Shown here: positions 9,709 to 19,501 of the stretch, piece after piece
Layout of the letters: the number at the start of each line of letters is the position of its first letter
How positions within the stretch are numbered: the stretch's first letter is position 1
DNA from: Mesorhizobium sp. ES1-4
Lineage (GTDB): Bacteria; Pseudomonadota; Alphaproteobacteria; Rhizobiales; Rhizobiaceae
Direction: 5' to 3'
DNA length: 64,000 bases
Assembly (NCBI RefSeq): GCF_020164745.1
Contig: NZ_JAIUGV010000001.1
Location: 496,001-560,000, forward strand
Notes under the pieces: generated by a model
Database searches by the model: none
What the model saw: only the letters and a program-made list of their open reading frames with translations
Told to the model about the DNA's origin: nothing
Program-made: the position numbers and the translations under genes

Positions 9709-10917
9709 ATGGCAAGCGGAGGTTTGAAGCAGGCGCATGCCGCCGTGCTGCTCGGCCTCCTGCTGTCCGGCGCGGCGGTCACCGAGCCGCAGGCCGCTTC
9801 AAGGGTCTGCCGTCAACTGGAGGCCGACCTCGCGGCGGCTTCGCGCGGCGGTGGCGGTGGTTCGGCACTGGTCGGGAAATACGACGCCGCGATCGAAAGG
9901 CAACGCGAACAGATCTCGAAAGCTCGCGGTCAGGCGAGCAGTGCCGGCTGCGGGTTCTCGCTGTTTTCGCGCAACATCAACCAGTGTGCCGGACTGAATG
10001 CCACCATCGCGCGCATGAACGCCAATCTGGATAGTCTGCAGGCCAAGCGTGCTCAACTCGCCGGCGGCGGCTCACGCCGCGACAGGGGCCGTATCCTGGC
10101 GGCGCTCGATGCCAATGACTGCCGGGACGATGCGGCGGCACCCCGCCGCGAGCCTTCGCGGGAGGCCAATCGTGAAGACGCCAATCGTGAGGGCGGGGGC
10201 AATGCCAACCTCTTCGACCAGCTTTTCGGCAGCGACAACCGGCGGATCGATACGCTGGACCAGCCTGACGATTCCGGCGAGGAACGCGATGTCTCCCGCC
10301 AAGCCGGCATTCCGGACTTTGCGGGCAGTGGCGGCGAATTCCACACCAGTTGCGTGCGCACTTGCGACGGCTATTTCTTCCCCATGTCGAACGCCGCCTC
10401 GGCCGGCGACTTCGAGCGTGACCAGAAGAATTGCGAATCGGCCTGCCCGGGCACCGAGATGCAGGTCTTCTATTCGCGCGGCATGGACGACGATTCGGCA
10501 TCGATGACATCATCGGTCACCGGCAGGCCCTACGGCGAATTGCCGACCGCCTATCTCTACAAGCAGCCCAACATGTCGCTGCCACCCGCTTGCGGCTGCA
10601 ATGCCGCGCAGAATTTTCAGATCATTGGCGGCAACCCGCCAAGCCAGCAACAATCAGAGCCCGCCCCGGATGCGGCGCCGGTTATTCCGGTGCCGGCCTC
10701 GAAGCCTGATCCGGGTGCCGACCCGGAAACCCTCGCCAATATGGAAGGCGGGCTCGACCGTGAAGCCATCAAGCGCCTCTCGGCCAAGCCGGTGACATCG
10801 CCCGTTTCGGCCGTGCCGCCGGAACAGCGCAAGGTCAGGGTCGTCGGGCCAACGTTCCTTCCCGACCCATCAGGGGCAATAGATCTGCAAGCTCCGGCCC
10901 CGAAGGCAGTCCAGTAA
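9709..10917 (+). CDS. DUF2865-domain secreted protein
   Basis: A 402-residue exported protein of unknown function. A signal peptide (about residues 1-30) ends near TEPQAAS. Residues 35-120 contain a predicted helical, possibly coiled-coil segment with a [12 protein letters not shown] motif. The DUF2865 core (about 205-305) has paired cysteines in [13 protein letters not shown] and NCESACPG and closes with [11 protein letters not shown]. The tail is proline-rich and low in complexity. Conserved cysteines suggest disulfide bonds in the periplasm. Its last 83 bases overlap the convergent gltX gene. Confidence 0.85.
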   Translation: MASGGLKQAHAAVLLGLLLSGAAVTEPQAASRVCRQLEADLAAASRGGGGGSALVGKYDAAIERQREQISKARGQASSAGCGFSLFSRNINQCAGLNATIARMNANLDSLQAKRAQLAGGGSRRDRGRILAALDANDCRDDAAAPRREPSREANREDANREGGGNANLFDQLFGSDNRRIDTLDQPDDSGEERDVSRQAGIPDFAGSGGEFHTSCVRTCDGYFFPMSNAASAGDFERDQKNCESACPGTEMQVFYSRGMDDDSASMTSSVTGRPYGELPTAYLYKQPNMSLPPACGCNAAQNFQIIGGNPPSQQQSEPAPDAAPVIPVPASKPDPGADPETLANMEGGLDREAIKRLSAKPVTSPVSAVPPEQRKVRVVGPTFLPDPSGAIDLQAPAPKAVQ

Positions 10918-12208
10918 GGGCAAGCCTGAGCGGCATGAACAGCGCCTTGCCCTTGCGGCCCGTCGCTTCCCTGATCTTGCCGGTCCAATCCTTCCAGACC
11001 GTCCCGTTCCACGGCTCCTCAGGCAGGAGATCGAGTGCCTGATGGAGGAAATCGCGGTCGTCATCGGAAAATTCGGGCTTCTCCTGCGGCCCTTCGCGCA
11101 GGACTCGCCACCAGGCAGCCGCATCGGCAAGCCGGTCGAGATTGCCGCGCACCGCCAGCCAGAACGGTTCGGCGTGTTCGCCGGAAATACCCAGCACCAT
11201 CAGCCGGTCCCGCGCCTCGTCGAACGGCATATGGTGCAGCAGCGCCCGGTTGAGCACGAACAGTTCGTCCGGATCGAACTTGGCCGCCGATTTCGAGGTC
11301 GCGGCCGGGTCGAAATGGCCGGCGAGTTCGGTCAGGTCATGCGCGGCCGCGACATTCTCCGATGTGCCGACCAGCACGGCCAGCGAAGCGACGGCCATCG
11401 GCTCGATGCCGTCTTCGCGCAAGCTCTCGATGGAAAGTGCGCCGGTGCGCTTCGACAGCCCCTCGCCCGAGACGGTGGTCAGCAGATTGTGGTGGCCGAA
11501 GACGGGCGGCTCGGCGCCCAGCGCCTTGAACAGGGCGATCTGCACGCCGGTATTCGTGACATGATCGTCGCCGCGAATGACATGGCTGACGTGCATCTCG
11601 ATATCATCGACGACGGAGGGCAGCGTGTAGAGATAGGTGCCGTCCTCACGCACCAGCACCGGATCGGACAGCGAAGCCAGATCGACCGTCTCCTCGCCAC
11701 GCACCAGATCGTTCCAATGGATCTCGGTACGCTCCGGCTGCAGCGGATCGCTGGAGAAATTGGGCAACAGGAAACGCCAGTGCGGCCTTCGCCCGTCGGC
11801 TTGATATTCGGCCACCTGCTCTGTCGTCAGCGCCAGTGCCTCGCGGCCATAGACCGGAGGCAGGCCCCGCGTGCGGCGCACCTTGCGCCTGAGGTCGAGT
11901 TCTTCCGGCGTTTCGTAGCAGGCGTAAAGGACACCCGCCGCTTTCAGCCGCTCGACCGCCGCGTCATAGATTTCGAAGCGCCGCGACTGATACTCGGTGG
12001 CATCCGGGAAAATGCCCAGCCAGTGCAGGTCGTAAAGGATGGCGTCGGCGAATTCCTGCTTCGAGCGGGCGATGTCGGTGTCGTCGAAGCGCTGGATGAA
12101 GCGGCCCTTGTTGTTGAGGGCAAACAACCAGTTGAACAGAGCGGTGCGCGCATTGCCGATATGGATGCGGCCGGTCGGTGACGGGGCGAAACGAACGGTA
12201 ACTGTCAT
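10835..12208 (-). CDS. gltX: Glutamate--tRNA ligase
   Basis: A 457-residue class I aminoacyl-tRNA synthetase that charges glutamate. The HIGN signature is at residues 16-19 after FAPSPTGR, and the KMSKS-like loop is EGLSKRTG near residue 245. Rhizobiales usually encode two GltX proteins; the [12 protein letters not shown] context suggests this is the second, often non-discriminating, type, but that assignment is a guess. The 3' end overlaps the convergent DUF2865 gene by 83 bases; the tail past [14 protein letters not shown] is normal for the family, so the overlap looks real. Confidence 0.95.
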   Translation of the reverse strand: MTVTVRFAPSPTGRIHIGNARTALFNWLFALNNKGRFIQRFDDTDIARSKQEFADAILYDLHWLGIFPDATEYQSRRFEIYDAAVERLKAAGVLYACYETPEELDLRRKVRRTRGLPPVYGREALALTTEQVAEYQADGRRPHWRFLLPNFSSDPLQPERTEIHWNDLVRGEETVDLASLSDPVLVREDGTYLYTLPSVVDDIEMHVSHVIRGDDHVTNTGVQIALFKALGAEPPVFGHHNLLTTVSGEGLSKRTGALSIESLREDGIEPMAVASLAVLVGTSENVAAAHDLTELAGHFDPAATSKSAAKFDPDELFVLNRALLHHMPFDEARDRLMVLGISGEHAEPFWLAVRGNLDRLADAAAWWRVLREGPQEKPEFSDDDRDFLHQALDLLPEEPWNGTVWKDWTGKIREATGRKGKALFMPLRLALTGLPSGPELADLLPLMGREGTLARRP

Positions 12209-12364
12209 AAGCGGGGCGTACCGGATGCCTTTGTGATTGACAAGATGCGCCCCCGCACCGTGCCGCAGACATAGAACATGGCGGCTGGAATGAAAAGACC
12301 GGCAGGATGCGTCTCCGGCGGCGCATGGGCGACGGCCAGCCGACGAAGAAATTGTCGAAGGCGA

Positions 12365-13546
12365 TCAGCGGCCGAAATCGTCGGAACTGAGACGAGTCCA
12401 GCGGTCGCCAATCAACCCGCCAATAGCGATGTCGCCCGAGCGGACCGCTTGCGTGACCTCGGCTATCCGCGAGCGGACCATCGTCCCCCCGGCGTAGCGG
12501 AAGAAGAGATTCCTATAGCCGAAGAGTTGAGGCATGAAGCTGCCCTGGGTCTGCCCGGTGATGCCCACGCAGCCCATATCCCGCGCGGCCGCGACAAGGC
12601 CTTCCAGCGTCGCGCCCCAGTGATGTCCGGAAGCCTGGATTTGCAACAGGATCGCCATGTCGCCTGCTTGACCGTAGAAGGCATAGCAACCGAGCATTTT
12701 GCCCGTCTCGTCGTAAGTCCCGCCGAAATGAAGTGGGCCGTCGGCTCGCTTCTCTGCCGCCAATGCGAGCAGCCGCTGCAACTCCCCATCCCGCCAACTC
12801 GGCCGAAGCGAGTAATCGGACAGGAGGGTCGGAAACCGCTCGGCAAATTGCGCGGCATCGATCGGCTCGGCATGGACCCGATGCGACGATGAAGGCTGCA
12901 CGGGCGGTTCGAACCTTCGCTTCGCGAGAGCGTCGAATGCCCTGGCGCAGGGATCGAGTGCCAAGCGAGGCAGGCGAGGCCACTTGCGGTGCAGTGCCGC
13001 GGCGGCCATGGCGGCCGGCCGGAAGATATAGGTCCATCCCAGACAATGGACCGGCAGGAGCTGGTATTTCATCGGACGCGCGAAAGCCAGAGATACCCGG
13101 TTGGCCGAATCCGTCAGTTGCAGATCGAACCCGCCTTGATGCAAGGCACGCAGCAATTGCGGCCCCGCCGAGCCGTGATCGGCGCCAGGGTCGGCCATGA
13201 ACGGACCGATGATCGCCGCTTTCAATGCCGCCCCGTTGAGCTCGTAGCGGGCTTTCAGGACGCCGAGGAACCCACCGAGGTCGCCTTGCGGGTTGATCTG
13301 GACAAGTGCGCTGCTCGCACCGGGCCGACCGGCGGGGTCAAGATAGATCTTTCTCATATACTCGGCCGTCTCCGCGATCGCGCGATCGAGGAGGTGACGG
13401 CGCCGCCGGCGAAACTTCGTCAGGAAGAGTGCGGCGACGCGTTCGAGATCTTCGGCGGCAAGCGGCCGAACCGAGCCGTGCCGGGATTCCAGCACCGATG
13501 GCGCAGCCACCTTTTTCACACCGGCAGGTTCGGAAACAAGATGCAT
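12365..13546 (-). CDS. Protein with two GNAT-like halves, function unknown
   Basis: A 393-residue protein. Its N-terminal part (HGSVRPLAAEDLERVAALF, about residues 20-45) looks like the opening strand and helix of a GNAT acetyltransferase, and a second GNAT-like unit seems to start around residue 230 (VHAEPIDAAQFAERF) and ends with LVAAARDMGCVGITGQTQ. Neither half shows a clean acetyl-CoA-binding RxxGxG/A loop. I chose the ATG at 13546 rather than 13585 because the upstream extension has no conserved character. It lies 156 bases upstream of gltX on the same strand, but is not obviously in its operon. Confidence 0.65.
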   Translation of the reverse strand: MHLVSEPAGVKKVAAPSVLESRHGSVRPLAAEDLERVAALFLTKFRRRRRHLLDRAIAETAEYMRKIYLDPAGRPGASSALVQINPQGDLGGFLGVLKARYELNGAALKAAIIGPFMADPGADHGSAGPQLLRALHQGGFDLQLTDSANRVSLAFARPMKYQLLPVHCLGWTYIFRPAAMAAAALHRKWPRLPRLALDPCARAFDALAKRRFEPPVQPSSSHRVHAEPIDAAQFAERFPTLLSDYSLRPSWRDGELQRLLALAAEKRADGPLHFGGTYDETGKMLGCYAFYGQAGDMAILLQIQASGHHWGATLEGLVAAARDMGCVGITGQTQGSFMPQLFGYRNLFFRYAGGTMVRSRIAEVTQAVRSGDIAIGGLIGDRWTRLSSDDFGR

Positions 13547-13724
13547 CGTGAGACCGCTTAGGTTGTGCTGTTTAGCATACAACAACCAAAAGTAGGGACA
13601 ACGAATCTCGGTCGGTAACGTAAACGGACGTCACAAACCCGGTTTCTGGAAGACTCACAGACGGATTTGCTCGGCCGGCATACGCCACGTGACAAGGACT
13701 TCGGCGTCACGCAGCGTGTTATGG

Positions 13725-13756
13725 AGATGGCCTCCAGCAAAAGCCGGAGGCCATCT
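13725..13756 (-). terminator. Strong hairpin after the ABC exporter gene
   Basis: An 11-base perfect inverted repeat (AGATGGCCTCC at 13725-13735 and its complement at 13746-13756) encloses a 10-base loop and sits 4 bases past the stop of the minus-strand ABC gene. It is GC-rich but not followed by a clear U-tract, so it may be an atypical terminator or an mRNA-stabilising stem. Confidence 0.5.
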
Positions 13757-13760
13757 CGGG

Positions 13761-15566
13761 TCAGCTCACGAGGCCCTTGGTCAGTTCCAGCGCCTGGCGT
13801 TCGAACAGGCGGCGGTAGATGCCGCCCTTCAGCCGGATCAGCTCGTCATGCGAGCCTTCCTCGACGATTTTGCCGCGATCGAACACCAGCAACCTGTCCA
13901 GCGCCCTCACCGTCGAAAGCCGGTGCGCGATAACCAGCGTCGTGCGTCCGACCATCAGCCGTTCCATCGCCTGCTGGATCAGCACCTCGGATTCCGAATC
14001 GAGGCTCGACGTCGCCTCGTCCAGGATCAGGATGCGCGCATCGGCCAGGAAAGCCCGGGCGATCGCGACGCGCTGGCGCTCGCCGCCCGATAGTTTCACG
14101 CCGCGCTCGCCGACCAGCGTACCGTAGCCCTTCGGCAGGTTGGCGATGAAATCGTGCGCGCTCGCCAGCCTCGCGGCGTGCTCTATCTCCTCCTGGCTGG
14201 CGCTTGGTCTGCTGTAGGCGATGTTTTCGGCCAGCGAACGATGGAACAGGATCGGCTCCTGCTGGACGATGGCGATCTGCCCGCGCAGCGACGCCTGCGC
14301 GACCTGCGAGATATCTTGTCCGTCGATCACGATCCTTCCCGCACTCACGTCATAGAGCCGCTGGATGAGCTTGACGAAGGTGGTCTTGCCCGAACCCGAG
14401 TGACCGACGAGCCCGACACGTTCACCCGGCGCGATATCGACCGAAAAGCCGCGGTAGAGCGGCGACCGGTGATTGCCGTAGTGGAAGGTGACGTTGTCGA
14501 AGGCGATGTGACCCTGCACGATGGCAATCGGTCCGGCGCCGGGCCGATCCTCGATGCCGAGCGGTTCGGACTGGAAATCGACCAGTTCCTCCATATCGTT
14601 GATCGAGCGCTGCAAATTGCGGATATGCGTGCCGATATCGCGCAAATAGCCTTGCAGCACGAAGAACGAGGTCAGCACGAAGGCGACATCGCCGGCACTC
14701 GCCTGCCCCCACGACCACAGCATCAGCGCCAGGCCGATCACGGCGGCCCGCATGACCAGCAACAGCGCCCCTTGCGTGGTGCCGTTGATGGTGCCGCGCA
14801 CCCAGGTGCGCCGCGTGCGCGCGCGCCATTTGGCGACCACCCGGGCCAAGCGGCGCTCCTCGCGCTCCTCGGCGCCAAAGCCCTTGACCACCGCGTTGCA
14901 GCTGACCGCATCGGCGAGCGAGCCGCCAAGGCGCGTGTCCCAGGTGTTGGCAAGCCTTGCCGCCGGCGCGACGTAGCCGAGCGACAGCATCGCCGTCACC
15001 ATGATGAACAGCACGGAGCCGGCTGCGACGACCGCGCCCATCAGCGGCCAGAACCAGCCGAGCAGCAGCGTCGAGCCGGCGAGCATGACCACCGACGGCA
15101 GCAACGCGATCAGGATGGTGTCGTTGAGCAGGTCGAGCGCCCACATGCCGCGTGTCACTTTTCGCACTGTTGAGCCGGCAAAGGAATTGGCATGCCAGTC
15201 GGTGGAAAAGCGTTGGACGCGATGGAAGGCGTCGGCCGCGATGTCGGCCATCATCTTCAGCGTGAGCTCGACAATCGCCATGAAGGCAAGGTTGCGCAGC
15301 ACAACGCCGGTGAGCGCCAGCGCCATCAGGGTGAAGAATGCCGTTATCGCGGCATTCCAGGCAATCGCGTCCGCGCCGGCGCTGCTGGCGACGGCATCGA
15401 CCAGCCGACCGGAATAGAGCGGCGTGAGCACGTCGGCCAGCGTCGACAGCAGGAAACCGCCCATGATCAGCGAAAGCCGCCAGGGCTGACGCCGCCAATG
15501 GGTTAGCGTGAAACCAAGCACGCTGCGAAAGGCGCTCGCGCGCAAATCAATCTTGAAACGAGCCAT
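13761..15566 (-). CDS. ABC transporter, fused permease and ATPase (exporter type)
   Basis: A 601-residue half-transporter that probably works as a homodimer. The N-terminal 330 residues carry about six membrane helices of the type I exporter fold. The C-terminal ATPase has Walker A GHSGSGKTT, a Q-loop in IVQQEPILFH, signature LSGGERQR, Walker B ILILDEATSSLD and switch His in IAHRLST. This arrangement resembles MsbA or multidrug/lipid exporters, but the substrate cannot be deduced. The start at 15566 (MARFKIDLRAS) is preferred to 15629, since the longer form adds an atypical tail. A strong hairpin follows the stop. Confidence 0.9.
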   Translation of the reverse strand: MARFKIDLRASAFRSVLGFTLTHWRRQPWRLSLIMGGFLLSTLADVLTPLYSGRLVDAVASSAGADAIAWNAAITAFFTLMALALTGVVLRNLAFMAIVELTLKMMADIAADAFHRVQRFSTDWHANSFAGSTVRKVTRGMWALDLLNDTILIALLPSVVMLAGSTLLLGWFWPLMGAVVAAGSVLFIMVTAMLSLGYVAPAARLANTWDTRLGGSLADAVSCNAVVKGFGAEEREERRLARVVAKWRARTRRTWVRGTINGTTQGALLLVMRAAVIGLALMLWSWGQASAGDVAFVLTSFFVLQGYLRDIGTHIRNLQRSINDMEELVDFQSEPLGIEDRPGAGPIAIVQGHIAFDNVTFHYGNHRSPLYRGFSVDIAPGERVGLVGHSGSGKTTFVKLIQRLYDVSAGRIVIDGQDISQVAQASLRGQIAIVQQEPILFHRSLAENIAYSRPSASQEEIEHAARLASAHDFIANLPKGYGTLVGERGVKLSGGERQRVAIARAFLADARILILDEATSSLDSESEVLIQQAMERLMVGRTTLVIAHRLSTVRALDRLLVFDRGKIVEEGSHDELIRLKGGIYRRLFERQALELTKGLVS

Positions 15567-15938
15567 GATGTCATTCGGGCGCAAACGAGCCCGATCCCGG
15601 TAAAATCCAAATTGAAAAAAACCGCGCAAGGAGCCTATTTGGCCATGAATGCGGAGGTTCGGTTATGGTTGACCGCTCGCCCGAAGGCGGCGATCGGCAG
15701 CGGCAAATGCCCGTGCTGCGTCCGGTTCTGTTCCGAAGACAGTTCGGAACACCGGTGCAGACCTAGGCCTCGCGACCTCGCATAACGATGTCAAATCCTG
15801 GCATTCGGACCTCCCTAAAGGGAATCGCGGAGAAATCCTTATAGAGACGCCCCATCGCTTCGCCAAGACAGGCCGCCGTCGAAACGGCATCTGGTCCAAG
15901 CACTGAGACGAATTTGCAACAACGGCGCTCGTCGCCCG
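15567..15938. other. Intergenic region without a supported gene
   Basis: This 372-base stretch lies between the starts/ends of two minus-strand genes. It contains a short minus-strand open frame (15663-15899) with arginine- and proline-rich low-quality translation and no RBS, which I do not support. The promoter of the ABC exporter should lie at its left end; no clear sigma-70 boxes or repeats were identified. Confidence 0.6.
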
Positions 15939-16352
15939 TCAGGGTTTCGGCTGGCGGTCAAGGCGCATGTATCGGCCATCGGTCGACGGCTTGAACCCCA
16001 ACTTTTCGTAGACCCCGTGTGCGTCACTGGTCGACAGGCTCCAGTGCGAGACGGTGCTGAGTTCAGGATGGTCGATGAGCGCCCGCACCAGCCGCAAGCC
16101 GACGCCCTGCCCGCGATGTTCGGGCCAGATGATGATGTCGGCGAGATAGGCGAATACCGTGCGGTCGGTGATCGCCCTGCCGAAACCAACCTGTTTGCCG
16201 TCGATGTAAGCGGCGGCGCAGAACGAGTTGGCAAAGGCGCGGCGATGAAACTCGTCGCTGCGTCCAGCACCCCAGTAGCTCGCCATCAAAAGGTCGGAGG
16301 TTGCCCGGAAGTCGATACGCGAAAGGTCGAAGCTGATTTCACAATCGCGCAT
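15939..16352 (-). CDS. GNAT-family N-acetyltransferase
   Basis: A 137-residue single-domain acetyltransferase. The acetyl-CoA pyrophosphate-binding motif A is clear as EHRGQGVGLRLV near residue 79-90, and the C-terminal VYEKLGFKP is motif B. This compact form (AYLADIIIWPEHRGQGVG) is common for small-molecule or amino-acid N-acetyltransferases. The acceptor substrate is not evident. It ends about 370 bases upstream of the ABC exporter and starts 42 bases from the nadE stop, on the same strand. Confidence 0.9.
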   Translation of the reverse strand: MRDCEISFDLSRIDFRATSDLLMASYWGAGRSDEFHRRAFANSFCAAAYIDGKQVGFGRAITDRTVFAYLADIIIWPEHRGQGVGLRLVRALIDHPELSTVSHWSLSTSDAHGVYEKLGFKPSTDGRYMRLDRQPKP

Positions 16353-16394
16353 GGCCGAACCGCTTTCAACTGAGCTTGACAGCCGAAGAGGCTG

Positions 16395-18071
16395 CTATCC
16401 ACGATCCCTGAAACGGTTGGTGATGGGATAGCGGCGGTCGCGGCCAAAATTCTTCCTGGTGATCTTTACACCCGGCGCCGCCTGCCGGCGCTTGTATTCG
16501 GCGATGTAGAGCAAGTGCTCGATGCGCGTCACCGTCGCCCGGTCATGACCGCGCGCGACGATGTCGTCGACGCCCATCTCGTTCTCGACCAGGCATTCGA
16601 GGATATCGTCCAGCACCGGATAGGGCGGCAGCGAATCCTGGTCGGTCTGGTTTTCGCGCAATTCCGCCGACGGCGCCTTGTCGATTATGTTCTTCGGGAT
16701 CACCTCCCCCGAAGGCCCGAGCGCGCCCGGCGGCACATGGCTGTTGCGCCAGCGCGACAGTGCATAGACCTGCATCTTGTAAAGGTCCTTGATCGGATTG
16801 AAGCCGCCGTTCATGTCGCCATAGAGCGTGGCGTAGCCGACCGACATCTCGCTCTTGTTGCCCGTGGTGACGACCATCGAGCCGAACTTGTTGGAGATCG
16901 CCATCAGGATGGTGCCGCGCGCACGGCTCTGCAAATTCTCCTCGGTGATGCCTTCCTTGGTGCCTTCGAACAACTGCGTCAGCGCGTGCAAAAATCCTTC
17001 GACCGGCTCGAAGATCGGCACGATGTCGTAACGGCAGCCAAGCGCACGGGCGCAGTCCTCGGCATCCTTGAGGGAGTCCTTCGAGGTGTAGCGATAAGGC
17101 ATCATGACGGCACGCAACCGTTCCTCGCCGAGCGCGTCGACCGCAAGGGCGGCACAGATCGCCGAATCGATGCCGCCGGACAGGCCGAGCACGACGTTCT
17201 TGAAGCCGTTCTTGTTGACGTAGTCGCGCAGGCCCAGCATGCAGGCGCGGTAGTCTGCCTCCTCCTTGTCCGGGATTTTCGACATCGGTCCTTCCGAACA
17301 GACCCAGCCGTTATCCCGCCGCTTCCAGGTGGTGACGTCGACCGCCTCCTCGAACTGGCTCATCTGGAAGGCGAGCGTCTTGTCGGCACCGATGGCGAAA
17401 GAGGCGCCGTCGAAAATCAGCTCGTCCTGGCCGCCGAGCTGGTTGGCGTAGATCATCGGCAATCCACTCTCGATGACTTGCTTGATGACGACCTGGTGGC
17501 GAACATCGATCTTGGCGCGGTAGTAGGGCGAGCCGTTCGGCACCAGCAGGATTTCCGCGCCGCTTTCGGCCAGCGTCTCGCAGACCCCGACGTCGCCCCA
17601 GATGTCCTCACAGATCGGAATTCCGATGCGCACGCCACGGAAGTTGACCGGCCCCTGGATCTCGGGCCCGGCCTGGAAGACGCGTTTCTCGTCGAACTCG
17701 CCGTAATTCGGCAGGTCGATCTTGTAGCGCTCGGCGATGATCTTGCCGCCATCGGCGAAGACGATGGAATTATGCGTGCCGCTCTTGCGCTTCAGTGGCG
17801 TGCCGATGACGACACCCGGACCGCCATCGGCGGTATCCTTGGCAAAATCCTCGGCCGCCCGCTCGCAAGCCTTCAGGAAGGCCGGCTTCAGCACCAGATC
17901 CTCCGGCGGATAACCGGCAAGGAAAAGCTCGGTGTAGAGCACGAGATCGGCCCCCTGGCGGGCAGCATCGGCCCTTGCCTCGCGCGCTTTGGCGAGGTTG
18001 CCTGCGACGTCACCTACGGTCGGGTTGAGCTGGGCAATGGCGATACGCAGTATGTCGAGCTTCTTGGTCAT
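16395..18071 (-). CDS. nadE: Glutamine-dependent NAD+ synthetase
   Basis: A 558-residue two-domain enzyme that amidates nicotinate adenine dinucleotide to NAD+ using glutamine. The N-terminal nitrilase-type glutaminase has its Glu-Lys-Cys triad at E48 (LYTELF), K117 (ERYKIDLP) and C154 (PICEDIWG). The C-terminal synthetase has the ATP-pyrophosphatase P-loop LGLSGGIDSA at 295-304 and the TGNKSEMSVGYAT segment. The ATG at 18071 was selected; the alternative at 18107 adds 12 residues outside the fold. Probably the only NAD synthetase of the cell. Confidence 0.97.
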   Translation of the reverse strand: MTKKLDILRIAIAQLNPTVGDVAGNLAKAREARADAARQGADLVLYTELFLAGYPPEDLVLKPAFLKACERAAEDFAKDTADGGPGVVIGTPLKRKSGTHNSIVFADGGKIIAERYKIDLPNYGEFDEKRVFQAGPEIQGPVNFRGVRIGIPICEDIWGDVGVCETLAESGAEILLVPNGSPYYRAKIDVRHQVVIKQVIESGLPMIYANQLGGQDELIFDGASFAIGADKTLAFQMSQFEEAVDVTTWKRRDNGWVCSEGPMSKIPDKEEADYRACMLGLRDYVNKNGFKNVVLGLSGGIDSAICAALAVDALGEERLRAVMMPYRYTSKDSLKDAEDCARALGCRYDIVPIFEPVEGFLHALTQLFEGTKEGITEENLQSRARGTILMAISNKFGSMVVTTGNKSEMSVGYATLYGDMNGGFNPIKDLYKMQVYALSRWRNSHVPPGALGPSGEVIPKNIIDKAPSAELRENQTDQDSLPPYPVLDDILECLVENEMGVDDIVARGHDRATVTRIEHLLYIAEYKRRQAAPGVKITRKNFGRDRRYPITNRFRDRG

Positions 18072-18135
18072 GCCTGCTGACTTAGCGCGGCAAAATCCGC
18101 CCCGCAATGGCGTTCATTTGGACCAATCGAGACCG

Positions 18136-18852
18136 TCAATCGCTGCCCATATAGTCGCGCAACGATTGCGCAGAGTGGTTTTCGCCGATCGACATCGCCA
18201 GGATTCGCGACAGGTGCCGGCGCGGCAAGCCTGTCTCATCGGCCCATCGGTTGATCTGGATCTGGATCTTGTCGAGATCCTTCTTCGACGTCGGATTTTC
18301 GGCGATGTCGAGGCCCGCGTCGCGAAGGGCTGCCGCCATGTCGGCCGAAATGATGAAAGCATCCCAACCCAGCCAGCGCAGGAAATACTGGCCGGTGTTG
18401 CCGCCGAGCCGGCTGCCATGCTTGCCCAGATAGGCCATCAACCCGACCTGGTCGCCGGCGGGCCATTCGGCGAGAAAATTGCCGAACCCGTCATGTTCCC
18501 TGGACACGCGTTCGACGAAAGCGGCGTTGTCGCGAACGGATTTGATCTTCTGCGGATTGCGTACGATGCGCTGGTCGGAAGCCAGATCATGCCAGAAATC
18601 GTCAGGCTGAAACAACAGCCGCTTGGGCTCGAAGCGCAGGAACGCCTCCTCGAATCCAGGCCATTTCTGCTCGATGACCCTCCAGACGAATCCGGCGGCG
18701 AAGACGCGCTCGGCCATCGTCGAGAGGATGCGGTCATCGGTGATGTCGGCCACCGCCGCATTGTCCGGTGTCGGCCCCAACAGGGAGGTCAGTTCCGCCT
18801 CACCGCCCTTGCGCTTTGCCGCGCGAGCGCGAATTTTCTTGAAATCGGCCAT
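18136..18852 (-). CDS. DNA-3-methyladenine glycosylase I (Tag)-like protein
   Basis: A 238-residue helix-hairpin-helix protein of the Tag/adenine-glycosylase family (COG2818-like). The block MAERVFAAGFVWRVIEQKW corresponds to the base-binding region of Tag with its conserved Glu, and GNTGQYFLRWLGWDAF to the C-terminal part. Unlike E. coli Tag it contains no cysteine, so the zinc-snap ligands are missing and the N-terminal CxW motif is replaced by a basic leader. It should excise alkylated adenine from DNA, but substrate range may differ. Upstream of nadE on the same strand with a 64-base gap. Confidence 0.8.
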   Translation of the reverse strand: MADFKKIRARAAKRKGGEAELTSLLGPTPDNAAVADITDDRILSTMAERVFAAGFVWRVIEQKWPGFEEAFLRFEPKRLLFQPDDFWHDLASDQRIVRNPQKIKSVRDNAAFVERVSREHDGFGNFLAEWPAGDQVGLMAYLGKHGSRLGGNTGQYFLRWLGWDAFIISADMAAALRDAGLDIAENPTSKKDLDKIQIQINRWADETGLPRRHLSRILAMSIGENHSAQSLRDYMGSD

Positions 18853-18940
18853 CGGTCCCCTCGGTTCGCCTCAATCTAGCACTTCCCGCCCCGGCCGGCA
18901 GCCTCTACCTCTAGCGCAGCGAAGTCCTTTGGAGACGGCC

Positions 18941-19501
18941 ATGAACAAGACGATCGACGATCTGGCGAACCGCTGGCTGAAGCGAAAGCCGGATGGATTG
19001 AGCCAACTGGAAAGCCGGGTGCTGCAAAGCACTATCGAGCATACCACCATCACTCGGGACACCAACAAGGCAGTCGCTTTCCACCAGACCTTTGGCGACC
19101 GGCTTGCCGACACGATCGCCCGCATCGGTGGCTCCTGGTCCTTCATCCTGACCTTCATCGCTTTCCTGATCGTCTGGACATCAGGCAATGTCTGGCTGTT
19201 GTCGCGCGATGCATTCGACCCCTACCCGTTCATCTTCCTCAACCTCGTGCTGTCGATGGTCGCCGCCTTGCAGGCGCCGGTCATCATGATGGCGCAGAAC
19301 CGCCAGACCGAGCGCGACCGCATCGATGCCGCCCACGACTACGAGGTCAACCTGAAGGCCGAGATCGAGATCATGGCGCTGCATGAAAAAATGGACGAAC
19401 TGCGCCACGGCCAGATCATCGGCATGCGCGACGAGATCGTGCGGCTGGCGGAAATGGTCAGGCGGATCGATGAAAGACTGTCACCGCAGTCGGCGTCATG
19501 A
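18941..19501 (+). CDS. DUF1003 membrane protein
   Basis: A 186-residue inner-membrane protein. Two hydrophobic helices (about 67-87 and 97-117) around FILTFIAFLIVWTSGNVWLL and FIFLNLVLSMVAALQAP define DUF1003; the ALQAPVIMMAQNRQTERDR sequence is the family hallmark. The C-terminal 60 residues are helical and probably coiled coil. The start is the ATG at 18941 behind GGAGA; an upstream-extended frame from 18623 is antisense to the glycosylase gene and is not used. Its stop overlaps the start of the DedA gene by 4 bases (ATGA), so the two are co-translated. Function unknown. Confidence 0.9.
   Translation: MNKTIDDLANRWLKRKPDGLSQLESRVLQSTIEHTTITRDTNKAVAFHQTFGDRLADTIARIGGSWSFILTFIAFLIVWTSGNVWLLSRDAFDPYPFIFLNLVLSMVAALQAPVIMMAQNRQTERDRIDAAHDYEVNLKAEIEIMALHEKMDELRHGQIIGMRDEIVRLAEMVRRIDERLSPQSAS

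Noticed and set aside
15663-15899. Short minus-strand frame in the gap before the ABC exporter
   Set aside because: Arg-rich translation with no RBS and no similarity to anything I know.
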